NCBI RefSeq assembly: GCF_016756595.1
Contig: NZ_AP023260.1
Span: 107,754-171,753, forward strand
Direction: 5' to 3'
DNA: 64,000 bases
DNA from: Mesorhizobium sp. L-2-11
GTDB taxonomy: Bacteria > Pseudomonadota > Alphaproteobacteria > Rhizobiales > Rhizobiaceae
Shown: positions 55,509 to 63,392 of the stretch, piece by piece
How positions within the stretch are numbered: the stretch's first letter is position 1
How the letters are laid out: each line of letters opens with the position of its first letter
The notes under the pieces: generated by a model
What the model saw: the letters and a program-made list of their open reading frames with translations, nothing else
Told to the model about the DNA's origin: nothing
Database searches by the model: none
Position numbers and translations under genes: made by a program

Positions 55509-55846
55509 TGCGTCAACCGTTTGTCGGTCGCCAAGGCTTCGACTTTGATAAAGGCTCAAAGGCCGCTCCCCCATTGAACGGGCTTATGGAATCCGCTCTC
55601 GAGGCGGCCATCCGGCCGTCTGACGAAACCGCCAAGGGCGAGCTGTTTCGCTTATCCAATTGGGATATCTCAATGCACGGGACTGGATCGACGGTTACCG
55701 TGAAGCGATGTATTAGTATTGGCAGAGATTCTATCGCGTGCGAACTCCTGGCGCATCTGGGGTGGGTCGATGGGGAAAAACTTGTCGAAGCTGTGTTCGA
55801 AGGAGAGCCGGGTACTTGGCGAATGGTTGCAGCCAGGGCACGCTGA
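55508..55846 (+). CDS. Hypothetical protein at the IS boundary, possibly 5' truncated
   Basis: 112 codons starting with an ATG whose A is about the last base of the adjacent IS. The sequence is protein-like (LFRLSNWDISMHGTGSTVTV, SIACELLAHLGWVDGEKLVE) but no family is recognised. No ribosome binding site precedes this ATG outside the IS. The original 5' part was probably removed by the IS insertion. Confidence 0.4.
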   Translation: MRQPFVGRQGFDFDKGSKAAPPLNGLMESALEAAIRPSDETAKGELFRLSNWDISMHGTGSTVTVKRCISIGRDSIACELLAHLGWVDGEKLVEAVFEGEPGTWRMVAARAR

Positions 55847-56119
55847 TTTTTTTCTCTCAGTGGGCAGTGCCTGTCCCCGCGCCAACTCAAGGGCGTTATG
55901 AATGCAGGCTTCCGCTGGAAAGAACCATGCCAGGCGAGCGCGGCACGGCCCTGATGGTTGCTTATTTCGAGTAGCGGAAAGCGCTGTCCTCACTCCCCGC
56001 TTCTGGAAAATCGCTGTGCGAGCGAGTGCCGAGGCGTACTTGGGTCAATCCCGTTTTCAAATGTTTGATTGAGGTCGTCGCCCTGTCCGCGACTGGAAAA
56101 AAGCAAGAAGGGAGAGGAC

Positions 56120-56623
56120 GTGGCTAAGGATATGGACGCCTATAAAAACAAAATGGAATTGGTTGCGACGATCGATCCCGAGATCGACAAACCTGTTTTC
56201 CGCCGCCCAGGGTTCGAAGGCATCAAAACCCTCGGCGAGATCGATGAAAGAATTGCCACCTTCATCCGCAAGGCGCGCGAGGACAAGGATCTGACTCGCG
56301 CCGAGCTTGCTCCCTTGCTTGGTCTTTCGATGCAGGTTTACGGCCGCTATGAACGCGCATTCTCAAAAATGCACGTCACCCGCATGATCCACCTATGCGA
56401 AATCCTCGGATTCATGCCGATGGAAATGCTGTTCAGCGCTGCCCCGCATCTCTGGGGCCGCACGCCGGAGGAAGCGCGCGACACCATGGAACTCGCCCAA
56501 CAGGTCGTGTCTCTGCCGCACGGCACCAAGCGCGATCTGCTGGCCCTGGTTAAGAAAATGGTTGCGCTCGAACGGGCCGCAGACGGAGCGGCGGCGGAAA
56601 CGCGAGAAGAGGGACGCCTGTAG
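56120..56623 (+). CDS. XRE-like helix-turn-helix regulator
   Basis: 167 residues from a GTG at 56120 with GGGAGAGG upstream (or ATG at 56132). The HTH spans about residues 45-105: IATFIRKAREDKDLTRAELA, PLLGLSMQVYGRYERAFSKM and MIHLCEILGFMPMEML. The C-terminal helix-rich tail may dimerise. It lies between two IS elements in the mobilisation region and may control transfer or maintenance genes. The target is unknown. Confidence 0.75.
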   Translation: MAKDMDAYKNKMELVATIDPEIDKPVFRRPGFEGIKTLGEIDERIATFIRKAREDKDLTRAELAPLLGLSMQVYGRYERAFSKMHVTRMIHLCEILGFMPMEMLFSAAPHLWGRTPEEARDTMELAQQVVSLPHGTKRDLLALVKKMVALERAADGAAAETREEGRL

Positions 56624-56969
56624 CAGTTAGCCGACACTCTCCCTCATGCCCCGCTGCTTTCACCCTAAACACCTGCCTATGTAAGTTCTGCTTTGCGCAG
56701 GTCGTCGTTACGTTTCGGACACCTGCTGCCAAACCAGACAGCATTTCGAAGCAGGAAGCGCCAGCTATTGGAACGGCGCAAGCAGACCTTGAATGTCGCC
56801 CCATGTGACTATCAGCTTTCCGGGTCCTCACGTCAGGGATGAAAGCCCGGAAGGGGGAAGACCCGCATGCTGGGGCTTCCCTGCCGACAGGCCGGTCCGA
56901 AGGCCAGCGGAGGCGAGGGCGCGCCTCGATCTCCCGCGTGACCATAGGAGAACTCGGACAGACCCACGT
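56624..56969. other. Intergenic region between the HTH gene and the IS
   Basis: About 350 bases with no supportable gene. It contains GC-rich segments with local self-complementarity (GGGATGAAAGCCCGGAAGGG near 56837). This could be structured RNA but does not match a class I can name. Confidence 0.35.
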
Positions 56970-58646
56970 ATTGCCTCACCCTGGAATGCTCCCGAACGAT
57001 TTTCCGTTGCCTCACCATAATGTTCCCCAGGGCTAGGATTCGATCAATGGGCGATCGGCTCGATTGCCGGCTCCACGTGTATTGGGCCGAACACCATCGC
57101 GTGTGCCTTTTCCTTCCGCCAGATCTTCAAGCGGCGCTGCAGCGTGCGCAGAAGTGGATCAGGATATTGCCCCGGCTGCTCCGCCTGCAGACGCACCAGT
57201 AATTCGCGGCTGGTCCGCCAGGGCTCTTCGTCGAACCACGCGCGCAGCTGGCCTGTGACCTTCACAAGCGGATCCGGTCGACGACGACCCCGCTTTTGCA
57301 TCGGCTTGGCTCTTGCGGTGGGGCGGACTTCCCCCTCCTTCCAGGCCGTCCGCAGACCCGACAGGAACTGGTCCAGCGCCGGATCGTTCACCACCAGCGC
57401 CGGCGTGCAGGATTCATCGGCAATTTCGACGAGGCGCTGCTGCGCCGATCGCATCTCCTGCAGCAGCTTTACCGGGTCCAGCCTCGCCTGTGTTTGCGCC
57501 AGCCTGGCCCGAACCGGTTCAGGCGTGCGTGGATCGGCCAGCAGTCGCTGGCACGGTGTTGCCGCAGGGTGATAGCGCTTGCGCATGCGGGCGCCGTCCC
57601 GTTCCTTTCCGGCCAGCTTGAAGGAGGGCTGAAAGAAGTTCACGAACAGCCGCACCGTTGCGTAGAGTTGTGCCAGAGCCGCAGCGGCTTTGAGTCCCTC
57701 CAGCCGGCGATAGCCGACGATGCGCCGCACCACGGCGCCGTTCTTCTGTTCGACGAAGGCCTGGTCATTTTTGCGGTAAGGACGGCAGCGGGTGAACTCG
57801 ATGCCGGCCTCCTGACAGTAGTCGCGTATCGTCTCGTTCAGGAACACGCTGTCATTGTCCGTGTCGAATCCGAGAAGCTGAAATGGCAGGAGCCGACGTA
57901 ATTCCGTCAGCACCTCGCTCAGCAGCTTCTGCTCACGCACCAGCAAGGGCGCGCATTCCGTCCACCCGCTCGCGATGTCGGTAAGACAAAGCGTTTGTAT
58001 GAAGCTTCCCCGCGCCGTCGGTCCGCTGTGCGCCACCAGGTCGGCCTCGACGAATCCAGGCGGCGGATCCTGCCAATCGGAGAAGGTTCGGATCGGAATG
58101 CTGCGCCGCAGCGCGGTGGACGCTGTGCTGCGACGGCGTCTCGGCCCACCAGCGATGTCTCGAACCTCGCGAAGAGCGCGATCGATCGTGGCCGCGCTCA
58201 TCGCCAATAGACGTGTACGGATCTCGGCGGTTAGATGCAGATGCCCGTGACGTTCCATCGCCTCCACCAGAATCGGAATCAGCATCTTCAGACGCTTGCC
58301 GCAGATGCGATCCGAAGCTTCCCAGAGCACGATCAGCGCTTCGCGCACCGCGTCGTCATAAAGCCGGCGGTCCGGCCGCGGCCCCGAACGATGCGCCGGT
58401 GGTCCACTCCGCAGCAAACGCATGGCATGCTTGCGGTGAAGGCCGCTCACCGCCGCGAATTCATCGAGAATGCGCGTCTTCTCTGCCCGATCGCCTCGGG
58501 CGTAGCGCTCCGCTACCACTTTCACCAGCTCATCCCGCGTCGCCATGCTTATCCGCCTCATCTGATTTGCTCCCGCCCCAAAACTGCGGGGAGCAAATCA
58601 GATGAGGCAACGACCTAACATCCGGGAGCAGTTCAGGCGATGCAAT
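56970..58646. mobile_element. Complete insertion sequence with doubled end repeats, about 1.68 kb
   Basis: The outer ends ATTGCCTCACCTGGAATGCT (56970; the T at position 11 is C in the sequence) and its near-inverse ending at 58646, and inner repeats GTTGCCTCACCATAATG (about 57006) and its near-inverse GATGAGGCAAC (about 58604-58614), give two matching repeats at each end. One intact minus-strand transposase lies between. The same end plan occurs in the deleted relative at 54240-55508. No target duplication was found in the flanks. Confidence 0.8.
57044..58546 (-). CDS. Integrase-type (DDE) transposase
   Basis: About 500 residues from the ATG at 58546. An N-terminal HTH-like part (MATRDELVKVVAERYARGDR) is followed by the rve-type core with Asp in VEADLVAHSGPT, Asp in LLGFDTDNDSVFLN, and Glu in NDQAFVEQKNGAVVRRIVGY. 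The C-terminal DNA-binding region is WFDEEPWRTSRELLVRL. This type is usually filed as an unclassified or ISNCY-like 'integrase' transposase. It is complete and may be active, and it could act on the deleted copy next door. Confidence 0.88.
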   Translation of the reverse strand: MATRDELVKVVAERYARGDRAEKTRILDEFAAVSGLHRKHAMRLLRSGPPAHRSGPRPDRRLYDDAVREALIVLWEASDRICGKRLKMLIPILVEAMERHGHLHLTAEIRTRLLAMSAATIDRALREVRDIAGGPRRRRSTASTALRRSIPIRTFSDWQDPPPGFVEADLVAHSGPTARGSFIQTLCLTDIASGWTECAPLLVREQKLLSEVLTELRRLLPFQLLGFDTDNDSVFLNETIRDYCQEAGIEFTRCRPYRKNDQAFVEQKNGAVVRRIVGYRRLEGLKAAAALAQLYATVRLFVNFFQPSFKLAGKERDGARMRKRYHPAATPCQRLLADPRTPEPVRARLAQTQARLDPVKLLQEMRSAQQRLVEIADESCTPALVVNDPALDQFLSGLRTAWKEGEVRPTARAKPMQKRGRRRPDPLVKVTGQLRAWFDEEPWRTSRELLVRLQAEQPGQYPDPLLRTLQRRLKIWRKEKAHAMVFGPIHVEPAIEPIAH

Positions 58647-59510
58647 GCGCCCAGCGCGCGCTCAGGCAGTTGTCGCCGAGCATTCAAACGCGCTCGTCAG
58701 CCAGACTCTTCGAGTTTTCAGCATCAAACCATCAAATACACCTCCCAGGCGCGCTGCGTACTCATGACTGCGACGCTCAAGGCCACGAGGGGTGCCGTGA
58801 TGTCGATTCACACATCGCGCGTCTCGCAATCAACGTAGCGAGCACGCTCGCCATGTTCGTCGAAACCTGGCAGCGACAGGAAAAACGCGCCTTGCTCCAG
58901 CATGAAGAGGCCACGTAATCCTCGGACCTTGGACCCTCGAAAGTCGGCTTCCGGGGCGAAGCCAACTTTCGAGGTGCAGATAGAGTCAGTTAGTGACTTC
59001 AATCCCACAGGCCTGAAAGTCTGCCATCGCCTTTTGGATGCCAGAAGCTGCCTGTCCACTGTCGGCCCATCTCGGCAGTCGGCGGCAGTTTAGACCCTAG
59101 AACACCAGCGTGTGGGATCGCAGGCGGCGGGTCGCCGAACCCCTCCCGCCCGGACTTGGCGGCAGGCGGGGGTGAGCGGTGAATGTCGGGCCTCACCCGG
59201 AGACTTCAGTTTTACGGGGCTCAACCGCCCAGCCACAGACACGAGGAGCAGTTGCAGACTGCCATACTGGAGTACGTCGGTTGCCAGCCGTACAGCGAGG
59301 ACGCGCGCCCAACAATTCGTTAACGAATGAACTTCAAACTTATCGTATTTGTTGAGCATCGACTGTCAACGTAGTTGTATTTGGGAAGTATTTGGGATAT
59401 CGGAGTGGTGAGGCCCATTGGGGGGCTCTCCGAGTACCAAAAAGAGCAACGAAGCGGGACAGCCCAGTTCCGGTATCTCTCGCGTTGGCTATGCTAAAGG
59501 AGGGGTTTGA
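58647..59510. other. Region upstream of the His-Xaa-Ser operon
   Basis: No supportable complete gene. A short fragment near 58810-58918 (ARLAINVASTLAMFVETWQR) may be the tail of a lost gene. A strong hairpin lies at 58935-58974. The last 150 bases, with TTGTATTTGGGAAGTATTTG near 59376, should hold the hxs promoter, but boxes cannot be assigned with confidence. Confidence 0.4.
58935..58974. repeat. Long hairpin
   Basis: CCTCGAAAGT / ACTTTCGAGG plus GGCTTC / GAAGCC form a 17-bp stem with a single mismatch and a 6-base loop. It has no T run. It could end an RNA or be a small palindromic element. It lies after the gene fragment near 58810-58918. Confidence 0.6.
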
Positions 59511-59768
59511 ATGTCAAAGCGCAGTTTTCTTTCACCGGTCGCTCTGTCGGCGACAATATTAATGGGCACTCAGCTGCAACCGGCCCTAGCTGTTGAGACT
59601 GTGTCTCAAGTGGAGCAAGGTTCGGGCAATAGCAGACTTATTGATGCGGAGGGCTTTGGCGTAGTCCTGGATCGCTCGCAGGGTCGGGAGATCCAGATGG
59701 CCTATCACACAAGCCATTCCAGCCATTCCAGCCACGGATCACACTGCTCCGGATATTCGTACTGCTAA
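59511..59768 (+). CDS. hxsA: His-Xaa-Ser repeat peptide HxsA
   Basis: 85 residues, ATG at 59511 with AAGGAGGGG upstream. Residues 66-80 read HTSHSSHSSHGSHCS: five His-Xaa-Ser units, ending in CSGYSYC. The N terminus looks like a signal peptide (KR, then a hydrophobic stretch to PALA at about residue 27). HxsA is the small substrate peptide of the His-Xaa-Ser system and is presumed to be modified by the paired radical SAM proteins HxsB and HxsC. It is the first gene of a complete hxsA-D-B-C operon. The final modified product and its role are not established. Confidence 0.92.
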   Translation: MSKRSFLSPVALSATILMGTQLQPALAVETVSQVEQGSGNSRLIDAEGFGVVLDRSQGREIQMAYHTSHSSHSSHGSHCSGYSYC

Positions 59769-59772
59769 GTTC

Positions 59773-60099
59773 ATGCAAGCAGAGCCCTCCGAACTTGTTG
59801 CGTCCGCGACTGAGTCCTTTGATTTGTCAGTCTTTTCTATGGACTGCATCAAGCGGGCGGGATACCGGATAACAGCCAAAGCCTCCGTCAACATTTCGAC
59901 GGAGGCCGGTAATGCCGTCTGTGTCCTCCACTTCACCAAGCCCGTATCGCGGGAAGATGCTGCGAAGGCCGTGGAGGGATTGCGGCTGGAGGTGCTGGAT
60001 CAGGATCTGCGGTCAGTGGTTGCCGCCGAGACAGCCACGCTCCGCAACACCATTCTCGCGCTGGCGTTCTCCCGCTCGGGCCTGCAATCCGTTGACTAA
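59773..60099 (+). CDS. hxsD: His-Xaa-Ser system protein HxsD
   Basis: 108 residues, four bases after hxsA. The family features are the N-terminal DCIKRAGYRITAKASVNIST, the middle VCVLHFTKPVSREDAAKAVE, and the C-terminal ETATLRNTILALAFSRSGL (the LRN/LRE-type tail). HxsD is specific to this system and probably helps recognise or present HxsA. The stop overlaps the hxsB start as TTGACTAA. Confidence 0.88.
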   Translation: MQAEPSELVASATESFDLSVFSMDCIKRAGYRITAKASVNISTEAGNAVCVLHFTKPVSREDAAKAVEGLRLEVLDQDLRSVVAAETATLRNTILALAFSRSGLQSVD

Positions 60100-61549
60100 A
60101 TTCTCGCCACTGTCGGAGTTCCAGGCAACTGGGGATGGTCACTATCAGCTGGCCCCGTTCCGCTTTTCGCCGTTGGACAACGAGCGATACGTGATCACCA
60201 ACCAGGCCGGGGAATATTCGGTGCAGCCTCGCTCGGTCGTCGCTGCCTTGGTCAGGCACGAGCTGAAACCGTCGGATTCCGCCTACTCCCGGCTGCGCAG
60301 TAAGCATTTCCTGTTTGACTCGTCGTCGACCATTGGACCCGTTATGCTGGCGACGAAGGTTCGTACCAAGGCAAAGCGTCTGGCGAACTTCACCGCGCTG
60401 CACATCATGGTCATGTCGCTACGGTGCGAGCACTCCTGCCCCTACTGCCAGGTGTCCAGGCAGAGCGAAGATCGCTCGGCCTTCGACATGACTAAAGAGA
60501 CTGCGGAGAAGGCGCTTGGGCTCATCTTCCAGTCTCCGAGCCCAGCGATCAAAATCGAGTTCCAGGGCGGCGAGCCGTTGCTCAACTTCGACCTGATCAG
60601 ATTCGTCGTGGAAAAGGCTGAGTCGATCAATGAAGTCGAGAAGAGATCGCTGCAGTTCGTGATAACCACAAATCTGGCTGTGGTTACGAATCAAATATTC
60701 GAGTACTGTAAGGAACACGACATACTTATTTCGACTTCGTTGGATGGTCCCGCCAAACTTCACAACGCAAATCGGCCGAGGCCGGGCAAGAACAGCTATG
60801 AACTCGCCATCGAAGGGATCCATCGGGCCCGGGCGGCGCTCGGCCACGAGCGCGTCAGCGCTCTGATGACGACCACCAAAGCCAGCCTCGGCATGGGTCG
60901 GGAGATCATCGACGAATACGTGAGGATGCACTTCCCCGGCATATTCCTCCGCCCGCTATCTCCCTACGGCTTCGCGGTGAAGACCAAGTGGTATGCGTCC
61001 TACGACACCGAGAGCTGGGTCGATTTCTACTTCGACGGCCTCGAATACATCATCGAGCTCAATCGCAGGGGGACGCCGTTCATAGAGTTTTATGCCTCGA
61101 CCATCCTGACCAAGATGCTGACCCCGTTCGAGCCCGACTACGTGGACCTCATGAGTCCGGCGGGGATCGGGATCTCTGCTGTCGTCTATAATTACGACGG
61201 CGACGTCTATGCGTCGGACGAGGCGCGGATGTTGGCTGAGATGGGCGACAAGAGCTTCCGCCTCGGCAATGTACATCGAAACACCTATGCCGAGATATTC
61301 ACGTCCGACGCACTGCTCGATCCGATCGAACAGTCTTTCGCCGGTTCGGCGCCGATGTGTTCGGAATGCGCTTTCGAGCCTTTTTGCGGCTCCGAGCCGG
61401 TGTTCCACAAGGCGACACAGGACGACTTTGTGGGTCTAAAGACGCGGTCATCCTTCTGCTACCGCAACATGGCAATCTTCAAGCGGCTGATCGGGCTGAT
61501 GGAAGAGGATCCATCGATCCGCGAACTTTTCATGGGCTGGACACGTTAG
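60092..61549 (+). CDS. hxsB: His-Xaa-Ser system radical SAM maturase HxsB
   Basis: 485 residues from a TTG at 60092 overlapping the hxsD stop; no better start lies before the conserved FSPLSEF. The radical SAM motif is CEHSCPYC (Cys112, Cys116, Cys119), with the IEFQGGEPLLNFDLI (GGE) motif. The C-terminal SPASM-type region has CSECAFEPFC near residue 430 and a further Cys in SSFCYRN, for auxiliary clusters. It likely acts on HxsA together with HxsC. It is close to family length and should be active. Confidence 0.9.
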   Translation: MTKFSPLSEFQATGDGHYQLAPFRFSPLDNERYVITNQAGEYSVQPRSVVAALVRHELKPSDSAYSRLRSKHFLFDSSSTIGPVMLATKVRTKAKRLANFTALHIMVMSLRCEHSCPYCQVSRQSEDRSAFDMTKETAEKALGLIFQSPSPAIKIEFQGGEPLLNFDLIRFVVEKAESINEVEKRSLQFVITTNLAVVTNQIFEYCKEHDILISTSLDGPAKLHNANRPRPGKNSYELAIEGIHRARAALGHERVSALMTTTKASLGMGREIIDEYVRMHFPGIFLRPLSPYGFAVKTKWYASYDTESWVDFYFDGLEYIIELNRRGTPFIEFYASTILTKMLTPFEPDYVDLMSPAGIGISAVVYNYDGDVYASDEARMLAEMGDKSFRLGNVHRNTYAEIFTSDALLDPIEQSFAGSAPMCSECAFEPFCGSEPVFHKATQDDFVGLKTRSSFCYRNMAIFKRLIGLMEEDPSIRELFMGWTR

Positions 61550-61551
61550 CG

Positions 61552-62715
61552 ATGCTAGCCCTTAGCGGATTTGCGACCTGGACCAACGTGGACGGCGGTT
61601 CGCCAAAGGCTCTGCTGCGCCTCTCGACCGACTCAGTTGTCGATGCCAGCGATCGCCAACACGACGCATATCTTTTTCGCGGCGGCCCTGTCAGCCCGGA
61701 CTACGAATGGGTGGTCACGTTCGAACGCTTCAGGGCTGACGTCGAAGCCGCGCGGACGAGCGGCAAGTTCATAGTGCTACCCAACCACTTCGAGTACCTC
61801 GCCGGGGGCGACGTCATTCGATTCGTCCCGGGCCGAAAGGCAGTCCGGGTCCTGTTTCGAGCGTCGGCCAACGCCAACTATTTTCTGACGACCGAACGCT
61901 GCAACCACTACTGTTTGATGTGTTCACAGCCGCCAAAAGACGTCGACGACGGCTGGCTAGCGGATGAAATTTGTGAGGCTATACCGCTTCTGCCGACCGC
62001 CACGCCATTTCTCGGCATCACGGGTGGCGAACCGACCATCATTGGGGAACCATTCTTCCGTATCCTGTCGAAGGCGAGAGACCACTTGCCAAATACGCCG
62101 GTCCATATCCTTTCGAATGGCCGAAGCTTCAGCGACACGGCATTCGCCCGCCGTTATGCCCAAATTGGCCACGGCGCCCTCTCAGTCGGGATTCCGCTCT
62201 ACGCCGCCGATCCAGAGATTCACGACTATGTCGTGCAGTCGAAGGGGGCCTTCGACGAGACCATTGCGGGGATCATGAATCTCAAGTCACTCGGCCAAGA
62301 AGTCGAGATCCGAGTCGTGGTGCACAAGCAGACCTATAAGGGCCTTACTGAACTGTCGGAGTTCATCTTCCGGAACCTGACCTTTGTCGACCATGTCACC
62401 TTCATGGGGCTAGAGATTACCGGCTTTACGAGGGCGAATATGGACAGCCTCTGGATCGACCCCTATGACTACAGGTCGGAGTTGAGGAACGCGGTCCGCT
62501 ATCTCGCCGCAGCTCGAATGAACGTCTCGGTCTACAACCATCAGCTCTGTGTCCTTGACGGATCGATCCATGCCTTAGCAAAGCAGTCTATCAGCGACTG
62601 GAAGAATGAATATGTTGCCGAATGTGAAGGTTGCACGAAAAAGGACGAGTGCGGCGGCTTCTTCGCTTCAAGCAAGATCGCTAGAAGCGCCCATATCTCG
62701 CCATTTCTGAGCTAA
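61552..62715 (+). CDS. hxsC: His-Xaa-Ser system radical SAM protein HxsC
   Basis: 387 residues, start two bases after the hxsB stop. The radical SAM motif is CNHYCLMC (Cys117, Cys121, Cys124), followed by LGITGGEPTIIG. The C-terminal Cys-rich end has CEGCTKKDEC near residue 367. It is the paired enzyme of HxsB and the last gene of the operon. Two radical SAM proteins on one small peptide suggest successive or heterodimeric modification of the His-Xaa-Ser units. Confidence 0.9.
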   Translation: MLALSGFATWTNVDGGSPKALLRLSTDSVVDASDRQHDAYLFRGGPVSPDYEWVVTFERFRADVEAARTSGKFIVLPNHFEYLAGGDVIRFVPGRKAVRVLFRASANANYFLTTERCNHYCLMCSQPPKDVDDGWLADEICEAIPLLPTATPFLGITGGEPTIIGEPFFRILSKARDHLPNTPVHILSNGRSFSDTAFARRYAQIGHGALSVGIPLYAADPEIHDYVVQSKGAFDETIAGIMNLKSLGQEVEIRVVVHKQTYKGLTELSEFIFRNLTFVDHVTFMGLEITGFTRANMDSLWIDPYDYRSELRNAVRYLAAARMNVSVYNHQLCVLDGSIHALAKQSISDWKNEYVAECEGCTKKDECGGFFASSKIARSAHISPFLS

Positions 62716-62761
62716 TATCCCGAAGCAAGCCTCCCACGTCATTAAGGCTTCGAGCAACGTT

Positions 62762-63163
62762 GTGAGGCTCACATTGCAAAAGGCTTTGCCCTTCTTAATG
62801 TCTATCGTTTTTGCGTCGATCGGATGCCAGGAAACATCCGCGAGTGAGACGTATTGGTGCAGCAATAACGCTAAGCTTGTTGTTTTTGATCGGCAGGCAG
62901 GGGCTCATTTTTCTCACAAAGAGACAGTGCTAGAAGGTGGAGAAAAGAAGGCGTACTGGATGGGATGTGGCTACAGTAGGTTCGCTGAGCTTCCTAGTGA
63001 GATTTTTGTCCCGAACCAAGAGAAAACCATAATCATGCAAGGCATAGGCGATAGCTGCAGTCAGGGGCAGTTGTTACTATTCAATTCTATCACGCTTAAT
63101 ATTCTAGTTCTTAACAATCGGTCGTTTCGGATTGAGGAAGAATTGCATTGTCGACGGAATTAG
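62762..63163 (+). CDS. Small putative lipoprotein after the hxs operon
   Basis: 133 residues from a GTG at 62762 (or ATG at 62798). The N terminus is a signal peptide ending in a lipobox-like FASIGC with Cys near residue 22. The mature part has four further Cys (YWCSN, MGCGY, DSCSQ, LHCRR) and could form disulphides. Its base composition is clearly more AT-rich than its neighbours, which suggests recent transfer. No family is recognised. It may be an accessory to the hxs system or unrelated cargo. Confidence 0.6.
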   Translation: MRLTLQKALPFLMSIVFASIGCQETSASETYWCSNNAKLVVFDRQAGAHFSHKETVLEGGEKKAYWMGCGYSRFAELPSEIFVPNQEKTIIMQGIGDSCSQGQLLLFNSITLNILVLNNRSFRIEEELHCRRN

Positions 63164-63392
63164 GATGGATTGATGCGAAATCTGCGTCCGACAACAGAGC
63201 CCCCGGTTCATGCCGGGAATGAAATCCGTGTCGTGTCGCCGCTCCCTCGAGCCAGGCGACAATATCTGAGGTCATCCCATCAAGTCGGTATTTCGTCGAT
63301 CGGTTTACCCACTCAATTCTTCAGTTCCTTTTTGTGGGCTCGACGATGCCGCGCGGGTCACATAGCATAGAACGCAGCGTGCCCATAGATCG
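63164..63392. other. Intergenic region
   Basis: No gene, repeat or RNA is supportable here. Confidence 0.4.

Noticed and set aside
59700..59760. Low-complexity repeat in the hxsA gene, considered as a simple DNA repeat
   Set aside because: It is explained by the coding sequence for His-Xaa-Ser units of a known system, with hxsD, hxsB and hxsC following.
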